DNA from: Agarophyton chilense
Taxonomy: Eukaryota > Rhodophyta > Florideophyceae > Gracilariales > Gracilariaceae
Length of the DNA stretch: 64,000 nucleotides
Reading direction: 5' to 3'
Assembly: GCA_030374765.1 (NCBI GenBank)
Contig: JARGXX010000095.1
Location: 2,936,462-3,000,461 of the forward strand
In this document: in pieces, positions 46,288 to 55,381 of the stretch
Layout of the letters: each line of letters opens with the position of its first letter
How positions within the stretch are numbered: position 1 is the first letter of the stretch
Position numbers and translations under genes: made by a program
Notes under the pieces: model-generated
What the model was told of the DNA's origin: nothing
Database searches by the model: none
Seen by the model: only the letters and a program-made list of their open reading frames with translations

Positions 46288-47232
46288 AACTGAAGGAGGA
46301 TTGTTTTTGAAGACGCAAAGAAAGACACACACAAACAAACATAAACGAGTTTGCAAGCAACAGCGAAATGGACGGGTTTACTGCCGATATAGCAGTATAA
46401 GTAGTAAATCGGTGGGGCGAGGGTAATTGGAGAAAGGCGGTTTGGTGTTTTGGGGGAGGGCACGTGTGGCTTAGGGGTTTAGCAAACGGCATACTGTAAA
46501 AGGGAACCAACACGATACTATGTGGTATTGCAGGTCATTCATTCGCGGTGTTTGACTGTGGGATTGTGGGGAGGAGTTTGTCACAATAAAGCTCACTGGC
46601 CTGCGCCCCATTGAAGAGAGTGATTTTGTGTAAGGGGCGTGGTTTGCGTGCAGGGGGGGAGCGGGACGGGGAAAAAGGGCAGCGCAGAGAAGAGATGGGG
46701 CTGCGCGGTGGTGGAGTCGGGTTGGGGGAGGGCAGAAGTTTTCAGGGTGGGTTCGTATTTGTGTGTAAATGGACGGAGGTTTCGAACGAGCTGGCGCGCG
46801 ATCGGGTGCGCCAGCGGATGTTGTGCGGCAATGGGGCAACTTGTTGTGAAGCATGACGTTTTCGGAACGGCTAACTAGTGGCAGTGGTGGCGTATCGTAC
46901 ACACGTATTAGTTTGAGCACAAGCGGTGCTGCACCGCGGTTGAGCTCATATATGCATATGCGACATGTTTGACCGTTGATTTTGGAAAAATGGTGCTACA
47001 TGTGACGTGGGTAGGAGGGGTGCTATGTGTTACAGTATGAGCACTGTGTAACGTTATGATGGTGTTTGGCAAAAGAAGTCAGATTTTGCCGGGCGTGGCA
47101 GTGGGGGCCGAAGAAGAAGGTTATAGGTTTTCTGTTTTTAAAACGAATGAAGGAAGAGAGTTTGCGCGTGGTTGTTCTTAGGAGAGAAAGTTTAGTTTTT
47201 AGTTGTGTTTTACTGAGAAAGAAAAGAAACAA
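46288..47232. other. Spacer between the helicase and methyltransferase genes
   Basis: Both neighbours are on the minus strand, so the helicase promoter should be at the left part. A single telomere-like GGCTTAGGGGTTTAG sits near 46,468. ORFs of up to 149 aa on either strand show no motifs. Confidence 0.4.
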
Positions 47233-50200
47233 CTAATCTACAAGATTCACATGAAAGGTGTGTGTTTGTGGTTTTGGAACCCTGGGCCAATGAGCGTAGT
47301 CGTTGCCATAATCTATTAGAACTTCTTCTTCTCGCTCAATAGTTCGGGTGGCCACTATTGTGATGAGGTGGTAGTCTTGGATTCCTGACTTTGAGTTTTT
47401 CAAAGTGGACGAAAGCCGCGCTACCACATTTGGTGTGCGAGGGTTTGGGAGTACCTTGTCCCGTAAGGCCTGAATGTCGAGGTCCTCTGGGCGGTATTGG
47501 GCATCATTGATGATTCCGCCAACACAGAACGGGGCAGGCGTGATCCACATGGAGTGGGTTCCACGGTCTCCCGGGGTGGGCAGTCTGACAAAGTCTGGAC
47601 CTGTCACTCGGATTTCCATGGAAGTGGAGTTGAAGCGCTCCACGGTGACGGCGAGCAAACCGTTGGCATACGAAGACTGTGTGGCGGAGCGTTTGGAGAG
47701 GTCATGGTAGACGAGGGTTCCATAAAAGTAGCACACGGTGTCGCCTTCATTAAACTGGCGTGCGGCAAAGACACCGTCTCCCGCCAAGGGGTGTCGGATG
47801 TCGGACTTTTTGGTATACACTCCATGGGCATACCCTTCTATGGCAAGTAACGTAGCCGGATCGATCTGAGTGAGAAGGCCCTGTTTCTCTCGCGGCCATT
47901 CATGCACCGGTTTAGTGCGGCAAACGGCTGCAAACTCACGGTCTTTCAACAAGTTGCAGAGAAAGAAAGCGAGCGGCGCAGGAAAAATTTGGTACTGTGG
48001 CAGACCGGGAGGCGCGGTCCAAAGGTATTTCGATCGGAGGTCCTTGTTCGGTAGTGAGCGAACTAGGCGATTGAACTTGGCGATGAGATGGTGCGGCACT
48101 TCAATGTCGGTGCTGTTCTGTAAAACGGTTTTGATGAAGTGAACGACAGCATTGTGTTTTGCGTGAGCGTAACACACTGCGTCTTTCTCGCACCCCAAAA
48201 AGCGTCTGTGACCTGGGAGCTCCATGCACGCCAAAGCTGTGGAACCCGTTCCGGCAAATAAATCCACCACCATGTCGCCAGGCTGAGAATAGCGGCTTAT
48301 GAGTTCCTTGAGTAGAGCACGACTCTTCTGCTCCGGGCGTACTTTTTCAGTGACGGCGTTGTGATTGTTGGTGACAGAATGCAGGCGATTCCAACGCAGG
48401 GTCTCGCCAGCGGCTAGTCCCGGCACGTTATCAATCACGTTCTTGTAAGCCGGGTAGCGAGATGGAACGTAGTTGTAGTTGACAAGGTTTACGCGAGCCA
48501 GGTTTTCATCGTGAGTGAGCCCCGTTTTGATGCCGTGAATGGCGTACTCGGTGATGGGCAACGGCGACGTTCGCAGCCCGCGGTGGCTCCCAGTAGGATG
48601 GGAGGCGGCGCGGACGAAAACCAACGGCACAGGGTCCACCTTGAACAGCGCAGTTTGGGACTCGGAAATGCTCTTGAAGCACGACAACCACGGCCTGAAC
48701 TGGCGAATGGAGCAAAAGAGAATAAAATGGCCGCCAGGGCACAACAGCTCGCCAATAACCTGCGCCGTGCGCTTCATATCGTCTTGGGAAATGGCGTCGT
48801 GGTGGCTGTTGTGGCGGCCAGCTAAGGAACGAATGTTGTAAGGCGGGTCGGTGAGGACGAGTTGCACTGCTCCGACTGGAGATGAGGCGGTAGTTCGTTT
48901 GATAATATCCACCTGTACGAAATCTTTGAAATCGACACCGTAGAGGCGAATGTGCTTTTCCATTTCGTCCTCCGCCTCTTGTAGAGTGTTGAGAGTGGTA
49001 GTTTGGGTGAAGGAGTGCGGCGGGAGGACGCGAGTTTCGTTTACGTTGTAGGGAAGATTTGGGGGTTGGGGAGGAGATGAGGGACCAGCGGCGTTGGCGC
49101 GTTCCGACGACGACGGTAGTGGCGCTCCCGGATCAGGCGGAGGGTGCTGCTGTGACTCGTTCATAATGATGTCCACCAACTCGGCTTCCTTTTTGGCTAT
49201 TTCCACGACCGGGTTGAGGGGTTGGCCCGGAATAGGGCCGACCATGGCCATTCGAATCGGGGTCCAAAGTGGCAGACCGAACGTCGTGAAGCGGTGAGGA
49301 TACACGTCGACGGTCGAGTTATACTCAAACTGCGTCAAAGATTGCCAGCGAGCGGTTTCATCCATTTCGTATAGAAAGTCGTTGAACAGCAGGCGGTGAA
49401 GGTCGTTCAAAAACTCGGAAGCTAGCACGCGTAGATTGCGGTCAACCTCGTCGGTGTGGGACCAGGCGACGCTGTCTACTTCAGATTGGACTTTGGAAGG
49501 CTGTGCCTCCTTGGCAAATGTGGTAGTTTGCGATAACGGGGCGTAGCCTTCCTCGCGGCGTTCGAGAGCTTGGTAGGTTAGGGTGGTGCTGTCGAACAAG
49601 ATGTACGGAGCGAGCATGCGCTCCAGTGAGTCATACCCAAGATGGCGGCAGAACACATTCCAAGAGGTCACAAGCTTGTGCACGACAAAAGAAATTCGCT
49701 CGCACGTTTCGTGCTTAAAGTTTTGCAACGAAGGCAACAAAGAGGTCGCGGTTGCAACGCCGGTATTGAGGCGTTGTTTTTTGGTCTGGCGCGATTTGAG
49801 TTTCTCACGTTTGAGAGTGTAGATCATTGACAGGTACAAAACCATTTCAAAACGAGATGCCTCAACGGTAGTGCAGAATCGTGAGCGACTGTCCTTGGAA
49901 GTTTGCGACTGCGGAGGGAGAATGCGCGATTTGAGGAACGACGACAAGAGAGCCGTTTTCGGAATGAGCAAGTCGACCTGGCGGCTGGGGCGGCGGCGAT
50001 TTGTAGGGGCATTGGAAGAACGAGCACTTGCACGGGTGGTAACATTACCAGCAGCAGAAGACGATTGCTGCTCAGAAGTATTGCTTGAAGCTTGGATTTG
50101 GAGGTAGAGCTGGTACAAGTCCCTGAGACGCCGGTCGTCGCAACCATCGTCGAGGTCCACACATCTGGCCATGAGGTACACCTGAGAGAAGTAGTTGTTT

Positions 50201-50430
50201 TTGAGGAGGCTGTGTTGTATCTCCGTGTTGGTGTACTTGCCATGCTTTTCAGATGGCACGACCAAGGAGCAAACTTCCTCTGCAGCCGGCACAGAGCCTC
50301 GGTTCTGAACTGCGAAGTAAACCAAGTCCAGGTACTGGAGCGCGCGGGCGTTGGGATCGTCGGGGCGCATGCGGACGTACGCGTCGCGCAGCGGCAAGAA
50401 CAAACCAATGAGACCTTCGGAGGTGACCAT
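47233..50430 (-). CDS. Bacterial-type amino-DNA methyltransferase fused to a C-terminal SET domain
   Basis: The single exon encodes 1,065 aa from ATG 50430 (MVTSEGLIGLFL); the open frame further upstream has no ATG. Residues ~1-480 have no recognised fold and include a Ser/Arg-rich patch. The catalytic motif DPPYN is at 528-532. The AdoMet-binding motif 'DLFAGTGSTALACMEL' lies around 723-738. This order (DPPY before FxGxG) is that of beta-class N6-adenine/N4-cytosine DNA methyltransferases. From ~880 on, 'GDGVFAARQFNEGDTVCYFY', 'IINDAQYR' and 'EEEVLIDYGNDY' follow the SET pattern of lysine methyltransferases; the usual NHS is NDA here. A single protein would thus methylate DNA and possibly histones. 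The N6 versus N4 target cannot be told from the motif alone. Confidence 0.85.
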   Translation of the reverse strand: MVTSEGLIGLFLPLRDAYVRMRPDDPNARALQYLDLVYFAVQNRGSVPAAEEVCSLVVPSEKHGKYTNTEIQHSLLKNNYFSQVYLMARCVDLDDGCDDRRLRDLYQLYLQIQASSNTSEQQSSSAAGNVTTRASARSSNAPTNRRRPSRQVDLLIPKTALLSSFLKSRILPPQSQTSKDSRSRFCTTVEASRFEMVLYLSMIYTLKREKLKSRQTKKQRLNTGVATATSLLPSLQNFKHETCERISFVVHKLVTSWNVFCRHLGYDSLERMLAPYILFDSTTLTYQALERREEGYAPLSQTTTFAKEAQPSKVQSEVDSVAWSHTDEVDRNLRVLASEFLNDLHRLLFNDFLYEMDETARWQSLTQFEYNSTVDVYPHRFTTFGLPLWTPIRMAMVGPIPGQPLNPVVEIAKKEAELVDIIMNESQQHPPPDPGAPLPSSSERANAAGPSSPPQPPNLPYNVNETRVLPPHSFTQTTTLNTLQEAEDEMEKHIRLYGVDFKDFVQVDIIKRTTASSPVGAVQLVLTDPPYNIRSLAGRHNSHHDAISQDDMKRTAQVIGELLCPGGHFILFCSIRQFRPWLSCFKSISESQTALFKVDPVPLVFVRAASHPTGSHRGLRTSPLPITEYAIHGIKTGLTHDENLARVNLVNYNYVPSRYPAYKNVIDNVPGLAAGETLRWNRLHSVTNNHNAVTEKVRPEQKSRALLKELISRYSQPGDMVVDLFAGTGSTALACMELPGHRRFLGCEKDAVCYAHAKHNAVVHFIKTVLQNSTDIEVPHHLIAKFNRLVRSLPNKDLRSKYLWTAPPGLPQYQIFPAPLAFFLCNLLKDREFAAVCRTKPVHEWPREKQGLLTQIDPATLLAIEGYAHGVYTKKSDIRHPLAGDGVFAARQFNEGDTVCYFYGTLVYHDLSKRSATQSSYANGLLAVTVERFNSTSMEIRVTGPDFVRLPTPGDRGTHSMWITPAPFCVGGIINDAQYRPEDLDIQALRDKVLPNPRTPNVVARLSSTLKNSKSGIQDYHLITIVATRTIEREEEVLIDYGNDYAHWPRVPKPQTHTFHVNLVD

Positions 50431-50879
50431 CTTGTAAGACGGAACTTGGAGAGATATTCGAAGTGTCGGTGGAAAAGGCGGCGGGCGGAGATAGAGAGGT
50501 AGAAGGGGGGGTGATTGAACGAAGAGAGACTTGTTCTTTTGAAGGGGAATTCGGGGGCTGTAGTTGTGCACGGGCGTCTTGATTGAAGGGGTCGTGGGTT
50601 CGTTTTGTTCAAAGAGCGGGGCCGTTTAGGGGTTTGCGCAATGGTGAGGTTTTGGGGTTTAGCGGGTGCGTGTACGTCAAAGCCGTTCTTGATCGTAACT
50701 CTCCCCCGCAGCGGGCGCAAGAAACCAAAACAAGAAACACCGCCGAAACAACGACCAAGTTTCGAAAGGGGAACGTTGCAAGGCGGAGAGGACTGCAGAA
50801 GAGCGATAGCCGACAGCTCAAATACGGTCGGGGTCGGTTTACGTGAGATGCAGCTTGGGGGAGCAAAAGGGGGATTGGG

Positions 50880-51022
50880 ATTGCCTGCAGGCAATAAATT
50901 TCAACTGCGAATTACGGCTCATAATTTGCACCCCGATTGTTGATTTGCATTATTATTTCGCACTTTCGGGGTGCAAATTATGAGCCGTAATTCGCAGTTG
51001 ACCAAAAGTGCCCGCAGGCAAT
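50880..51022. repeat. 143-bp palindromic element, copy 1
   Basis: The ends are ATTGCCTGCAGGCA and, inverted, ATTGCCTGCGGGCA (one mismatch). Inside is a perfect 36-bp inverted repeat, 50901-50936 with 50966-51001, separated by a 29-nt loop. It looks like a MITE or a structured RNA/DNA element. Confidence 0.9.
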
Positions 51023-51650
51023 TTCACTCAATGTGAGCAAACTCGTTTCCCTTCTACCAGGCGCCGTACCAAGGCCATAGCTGCTCTATAGAGCCGATTT
51101 CCATGCCTATGTCTCCCTCTCACGGCTTTATACCGGCGGAAACGAAGGTTATTGAACCTGTTGGGGCTGAACGCCTTTTCTAGCGTCGCCCAACCTTAGA
51201 CTACCACAGGCGAATACTGTCGAATTTGAATGGTGAACGAGCTCGCGTAAAGGGTGCCGACAGATATGTTTGTGGAAAGACATGTTTTGGTGCACTTCCG
51301 AGAATTAGTAGCATCTGTATAGAAAGGAGAGTGGTGAGAAAGTTTGGGGTTTTAGAGTACTTGGTTGAAATTGAAAAGTTGAATGTACTTGAGTTGTGAC
51401 ACGGTGCAGTGAAGAAGAAGCGTTGTGGGCGAGTGAAGAGACGCAGTGAAACAACATTAGGTTTTCGGTTTTGCAATGACGCTTGAAATGGGTCTACAGA
51501 GGCGTATGCGAGAGACGGGGGGTGTGGTGAGAGTTTACGAGTGTGGCGCAAATGTAGGGAGAGGCGTGTGGGCGAAGGCGAAAAACGGGGTGTGGGATCC
51601 CAGGGGGTGTTTTTGGATGTGGGCAGACGTAGTCAAAAAGAGCGATTGGG

Positions 51651-51793
51651 ATTGCCTGCAGGCAATAAATTTCAACTGCGAATTACGGCTCATAATTTGC
51701 ACCCCGATTGTTGATTTGCATTATTATTTCGCACTTTCGGGGTGCAAATTATGAGCCGTAATTCGCAGTTGACCAAAAGTGCCCGCAGGCAAT
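51651..51793. repeat. 143-bp palindromic element, copy 2
   Basis: It looks the same as copy 1, including the 36-bp arms, and starts the second 772-bp unit. Confidence 0.9.
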
Positions 51794-52422
51794 TTCACTC
51801 AATGTGAGCAAACTCGTTTCCCTTCTACCAGGCGCCGTACCAAGGCCATAGACGCTGTATAGAGCCGATTCCCATGCCTGTGTCTCCCTCTCACGGATTT
51901 ATACCGGCGGAAACGAAGGTTATTGAACTTGTTGGGGCTGAACGCCTTTTCTAGCGTCGCCCAACCTTACACTACCACAGGCGAATACTGTCGAATTTGA
52001 ATGGTGAACGAGCTCGCGTAAAGGGTGCCGACAGACATGTTTGTGGAAAGACATGTTTTGGTGCACTTCCGAGAATTAGTAGCATCTGTATAGAGAGGAG
52101 AGTGGTGAGGAAGTTTGGTTTTTTAGAGTACTTGGTTGAAATTGAAAAGTTGAATGTACATGAGTTGTGACACGGTGCAGTGAAGAAGAAGCGTTGTGGG
52201 CGAGTGAAGAGACGCAGTGAAACAACATTAGGTTTTCGGTTTTGCAATGACGCTTGAAATGGGTCTACAGAGGCGTATGCGAGAGACGGGGGGTGTGGTG
52301 AGAGTTTACGAGTGTGGCGCAAATGTAGGGAGAGGCGTGTGGGCGAAGGCGAAAAACGGGGTGTGGGATCCCAGGGGGGTGTTTTTGGATGTGGGCAGAC
52401 GTAGTCAAAAAGAGCGATTGGG

Positions 52423-52565
52423 ATTGCCTGCAGGCAATAAATTTCAACTGCGAATTACGGCTCATAATTTGCACCCCGATTGTTGATTTGCATTATTATT
52501 TCGCACTTTCGGGGTGCAAATTATGAGCCGTAATTCGCAGTTGACCAAAAGTGCCCGCAGGCAAT
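52423..52565. repeat. 143-bp palindromic element, copy 3
   Basis: The sequence matches copies 1 and 2, but the right flank differs (TTGCCACAC in place of TTCACTCAA), so the tandem array ends here. Confidence 0.9.
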
Positions 52566-53000
52566 TTGCCACACACAACCCCCCTAAAAATTATAAAATT
52601 TGGTGTCTGTGCAGCGGTTTTTTTGGAACGGATCGCGATTGCTGTGACGCGTGTCACGCGTCGTTGGGGTTCAGGTTGCCACTACACAACCACTAGGAGC
52701 CCTTTTTAGTTTTTCGCGGAAAGGACGGAGTCGAAGTACACCCGTTTACACCCGTTTTCCCCGCCCTCACATTCCTTCCCTTTCCCGAACTGCAGCCTCT
52801 GTCTTGTTTTGTAAACGGATCAAGCGGGCGCCATCAAAGTTCGCATCAAGTCTGCACTTTTACTTGAATCATCTCCCGCGGGCCTGAGTTTCGGATCTGC
52901 CGTATTTGGCTTTGTGTTCCGCCTTCATTCGCCCGTGTCATAGTTTTTGTTGTCACGCTCTTCTGCGCGCATCTCCCCGGTTCATATTGTGTGTATTGCA
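52566..53000 (+). promoter_or_regulatory. Upstream region of the ParB-like gene
   Basis: 435 bp separate palindromic element copy 3 from the ATG at 53001. It contains pyrimidine-rich stretches near 52,755-52,800. No TATA box is convincing. The open frame reaches into this region but starts with non-ATG codons. Confidence 0.35.
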
Positions 53001-55334
53001 ATGCCATCGCGTGGAAAACATCAACACATGAAAGCAGCCGACGTCGTGTTTCTTTTGGCGAAAGGCGAAGGGGGAAACCGCCGGCGCGTCGGAACGGCTG
53101 TGTTGATGCCTGGTAGGAAGGAGGGGGAATTGTCCAGGGATATGCATGGATCTAGCCTAAAGAGCTTTGAGGCGGAAGGTGAGGATTTGGTGAAAGTTCG
53201 CAGTGTTAAGATCCTGCCGGGGTTTGACGACATTAGGTACCCGTACCGATTTGGTGGTGTGGAAGAACCGCCTGCAACACTGGGTGGGGTGTTACCGAAT
53301 TCTTTTTATTCGTGGGACCTCGGTATGATGGAGGCGATGGAAACAACAGGGGAGGTGGTTGAGGTGGATTCAGATGAATCCGCTGATGCGGTCGGAAAGA
53401 GGAGGAGAAAGTCCCCACCCCCGTCGAAGGGTACTCCCGACGTACAACGGCGTCCACCAACGACGCCCCGAACGGGAAGTCGTAAGACGAGGTCCCAGAG
53501 CCGCCAAGGGCGCGCATCGCAGCGCCCGAATGCATCTGGTTCGACTGCAACTGTTGCTGGGGCAACTGTTGCCACCGTTTCTCCTGGTACAATTCGACGC
53601 ACTGGGCGACCTCGTCTGAGGTCTCAACCAACGCCGCGCAGGGGCACATCCGTTTCACGCGCAGTAACGCCACGCCCTCGTACGCCACCGGGCGGAACGA
53701 TTGAAGTGGGTACTTCGGCCGCCAAGGCAGTGGAGGTGGATGAGGACGTCATTTTCACGGGTATGAGGTCGGGCCCGTCGAACACCCGGTCATTGTCACA
53801 AGCGGTGGAGCCTCCGAAACAGGCTGTTGCGATCCCCACCGATAGCAAGATTGAGCTGAACCACTATAGGCAGGTGAATGCTACGGTGGATATCGGCAGA
53901 ATTCGCTACGGGGAGCATCAAGTGCGGGCATTGAATGGGCAGCACAGGGAGAATTTGAAGGTTATGATGGAGCAGCAAGGTGTTTTAGGAGCGGTTGGGC
54001 GGGTGAGCGTTGCGATCGTGCTCGGCGGCAGATCAGTGGATGAGGTTCTTCAAGGCAATTCAATTACCTGTGAGTGTCTGTTGGTGGATGGGCTTCATCG
54101 TTTGGTGGTGTACCAAGACCTGAGGAACACGTCCGAGAGGTGGAAAAGCATGACCCAAGTGCTGGACGTCGTTCTGTGGTTGCGACCGGACGGGAAGGAC
54201 CTCACAAGGAAGGAGCGGTTGAGCATCGGTTGTAAGCTGAACATCATGGCAAGCAACGTGTTGGCGATGTCGTTTGCGGACCGCGTGCACACCACCGTGT
54301 CGTTCATAATGGCGTCAGTGTTGGATGACAAAGTGAAGGTCAAGTCACTGACGTCATATGCGGTGGCAGTAGCGATGCAAGAGTTTATGCTACTCGGCAC
54401 ATTGGAAACGACGCAACTTCGGCGCTACGCCGACATTGCCCTTGCTCTTGTAAGGAGCCCAGAGTTGCTGAGCAACTTTGAGAAGGTGTGCAAAGAGGCG
54501 CCGAAGCTGGGTCTGTCGCATTTGTCGGACGACCGGTTGTACACACTCGATGAAGGCGGTTTTTTGTTTTGCGTGGAGTGTGTGAAGGCTTTACTGGGTA
54601 CCCGCGGGGGTTTCGAAGGGGGGAGAAGGGGCCGGTTCGAGGATATGCGGTATTACTTTTTCAAGTTTGCGCTGCAGGTGTACTTCTTTTGCCGACAAGT
54701 GGCAGAGAAGAAGGACGTGACGGTTGCCGCCGTGCTCGACACCCAAATGAGCATTGGCGGAGTGGAAACGTCCACCGTGCGGAACTTCCTCGTGATGATT
54801 GTGTCGAAGATGGAGAACTCCGGGAGCGACCGGCAGTGGGAAAGGAAGCTGGAGCGCAAAATGAAGGAAGTGACGGACAGGATGGAGGGGTTGTTTGAAG
54901 TAGGGAGTGAGGAGAGGAGTAGGGACAGGGTCTCCAGCGAGCCTTCGGGGCAGCATCAAAGTCGGAGCGCTCCGGGACGGGCGAAGGTGAAGACTGTGGC
55001 ACCGTCGCCGGAGGTGGCTGTGTTGGACTTGGACGACGACATGAACTACAACGAGTCGCGTCCAAGGGTGAGCACGCGTAAGGGGAAAGGAAAAAGAACT
55101 GTTCCAAGGGTGGAAGAGGTGCCGGTTGGGCGTGCAAGGGGTGTGAAGCGAAAAGCTCCTGACACGAGACTGTCTCCACCCAGTCGCCGGTCGAAGAGAA
55201 CCCAACTGGCACAGGAAAGGGAGTTGTTGCAGCGGATGAAGCAGTTGCGGAGAGATACTCTGTTTGAACTGTTGGGGAACCTGGGAATCCGCGCCGAAAC
55301 TTCTCAGACGGCGAGGGTAATGAGGCATTCGTGA
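53001..55334 (+). CDS. Protein with a ParB/sulfiredoxin-like domain
   Basis: The single exon encodes 777 aa from ATG 53001 (MPSRGKHQH). Residues ~110-290 are a disordered basic region rich in Arg, Pro, Ser and Thr. Residues ~296-380 follow the ParB/Srx pattern: 'VDIGRIRYGEHQVRALNGQH', a helix 'ENLKVMMEQQGVLG', then 'CLLVDGLHRLVVYQDL', where DG-x-HR is the hallmark ligand loop. A helical region follows to ~640, then a basic tail with a bipartite nuclear-signal-like 'GVKRKAPDTRLSPPSRRSKR'. ParB-fold proteins bind nucleotides or DNA; what this one does is unknown. It lies 47 bp before the dioxygenase-like ORF on the same strand. Confidence 0.55.
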   Translation: MPSRGKHQHMKAADVVFLLAKGEGGNRRRVGTAVLMPGRKEGELSRDMHGSSLKSFEAEGEDLVKVRSVKILPGFDDIRYPYRFGGVEEPPATLGGVLPNSFYSWDLGMMEAMETTGEVVEVDSDESADAVGKRRRKSPPPSKGTPDVQRRPPTTPRTGSRKTRSQSRQGRASQRPNASGSTATVAGATVATVSPGTIRRTGRPRLRSQPTPRRGTSVSRAVTPRPRTPPGGTIEVGTSAAKAVEVDEDVIFTGMRSGPSNTRSLSQAVEPPKQAVAIPTDSKIELNHYRQVNATVDIGRIRYGEHQVRALNGQHRENLKVMMEQQGVLGAVGRVSVAIVLGGRSVDEVLQGNSITCECLLVDGLHRLVVYQDLRNTSERWKSMTQVLDVVLWLRPDGKDLTRKERLSIGCKLNIMASNVLAMSFADRVHTTVSFIMASVLDDKVKVKSLTSYAVAVAMQEFMLLGTLETTQLRRYADIALALVRSPELLSNFEKVCKEAPKLGLSHLSDDRLYTLDEGGFLFCVECVKALLGTRGGFEGGRRGRFEDMRYYFFKFALQVYFFCRQVAEKKDVTVAAVLDTQMSIGGVETSTVRNFLVMIVSKMENSGSDRQWERKLERKMKEVTDRMEGLFEVGSEERSRDRVSSEPSGQHQSRSAPGRAKVKTVAPSPEVAVLDLDDDMNYNESRPRVSTRKGKGKRTVPRVEEVPVGRARGVKRKAPDTRLSPPSRRSKRTQLAQERELLQRMKQLRRDTLFELLGNLGIRAETSQTARVMRHS

Positions 55335-55381
55335 CGGACGATGCAGTGGGTGAAGGTGTGCAGCAGGGTGGGGAGGGGTCG

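Larger units (their letters stand above)
50880..52422. repeat. Two tandem 771/772-bp units
   Basis: Unit one is 50880-51650 and unit two 51651-52422, nearly identical, each starting with the 143-bp palindromic element. A third copy of that element follows at 52423. The array lies between the divergent methyltransferase and ParB-like genes. A 116-aa minus-strand frame occurs in both units but shows no motifs. Confidence 0.9.

Noticed and set aside
51201..51551. 116-aa minus-strand ORF in both 771-bp units
   Set aside because: The two units are near-identical duplicates, so conservation carries no information, and no motif is present.
55254..55334. Programmed -1 frameshift joining the ParB-like and dioxygenase ORFs
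   Set aside because: The overlap exists, but I found no X XXY YYZ slippery heptamer in the right phase.
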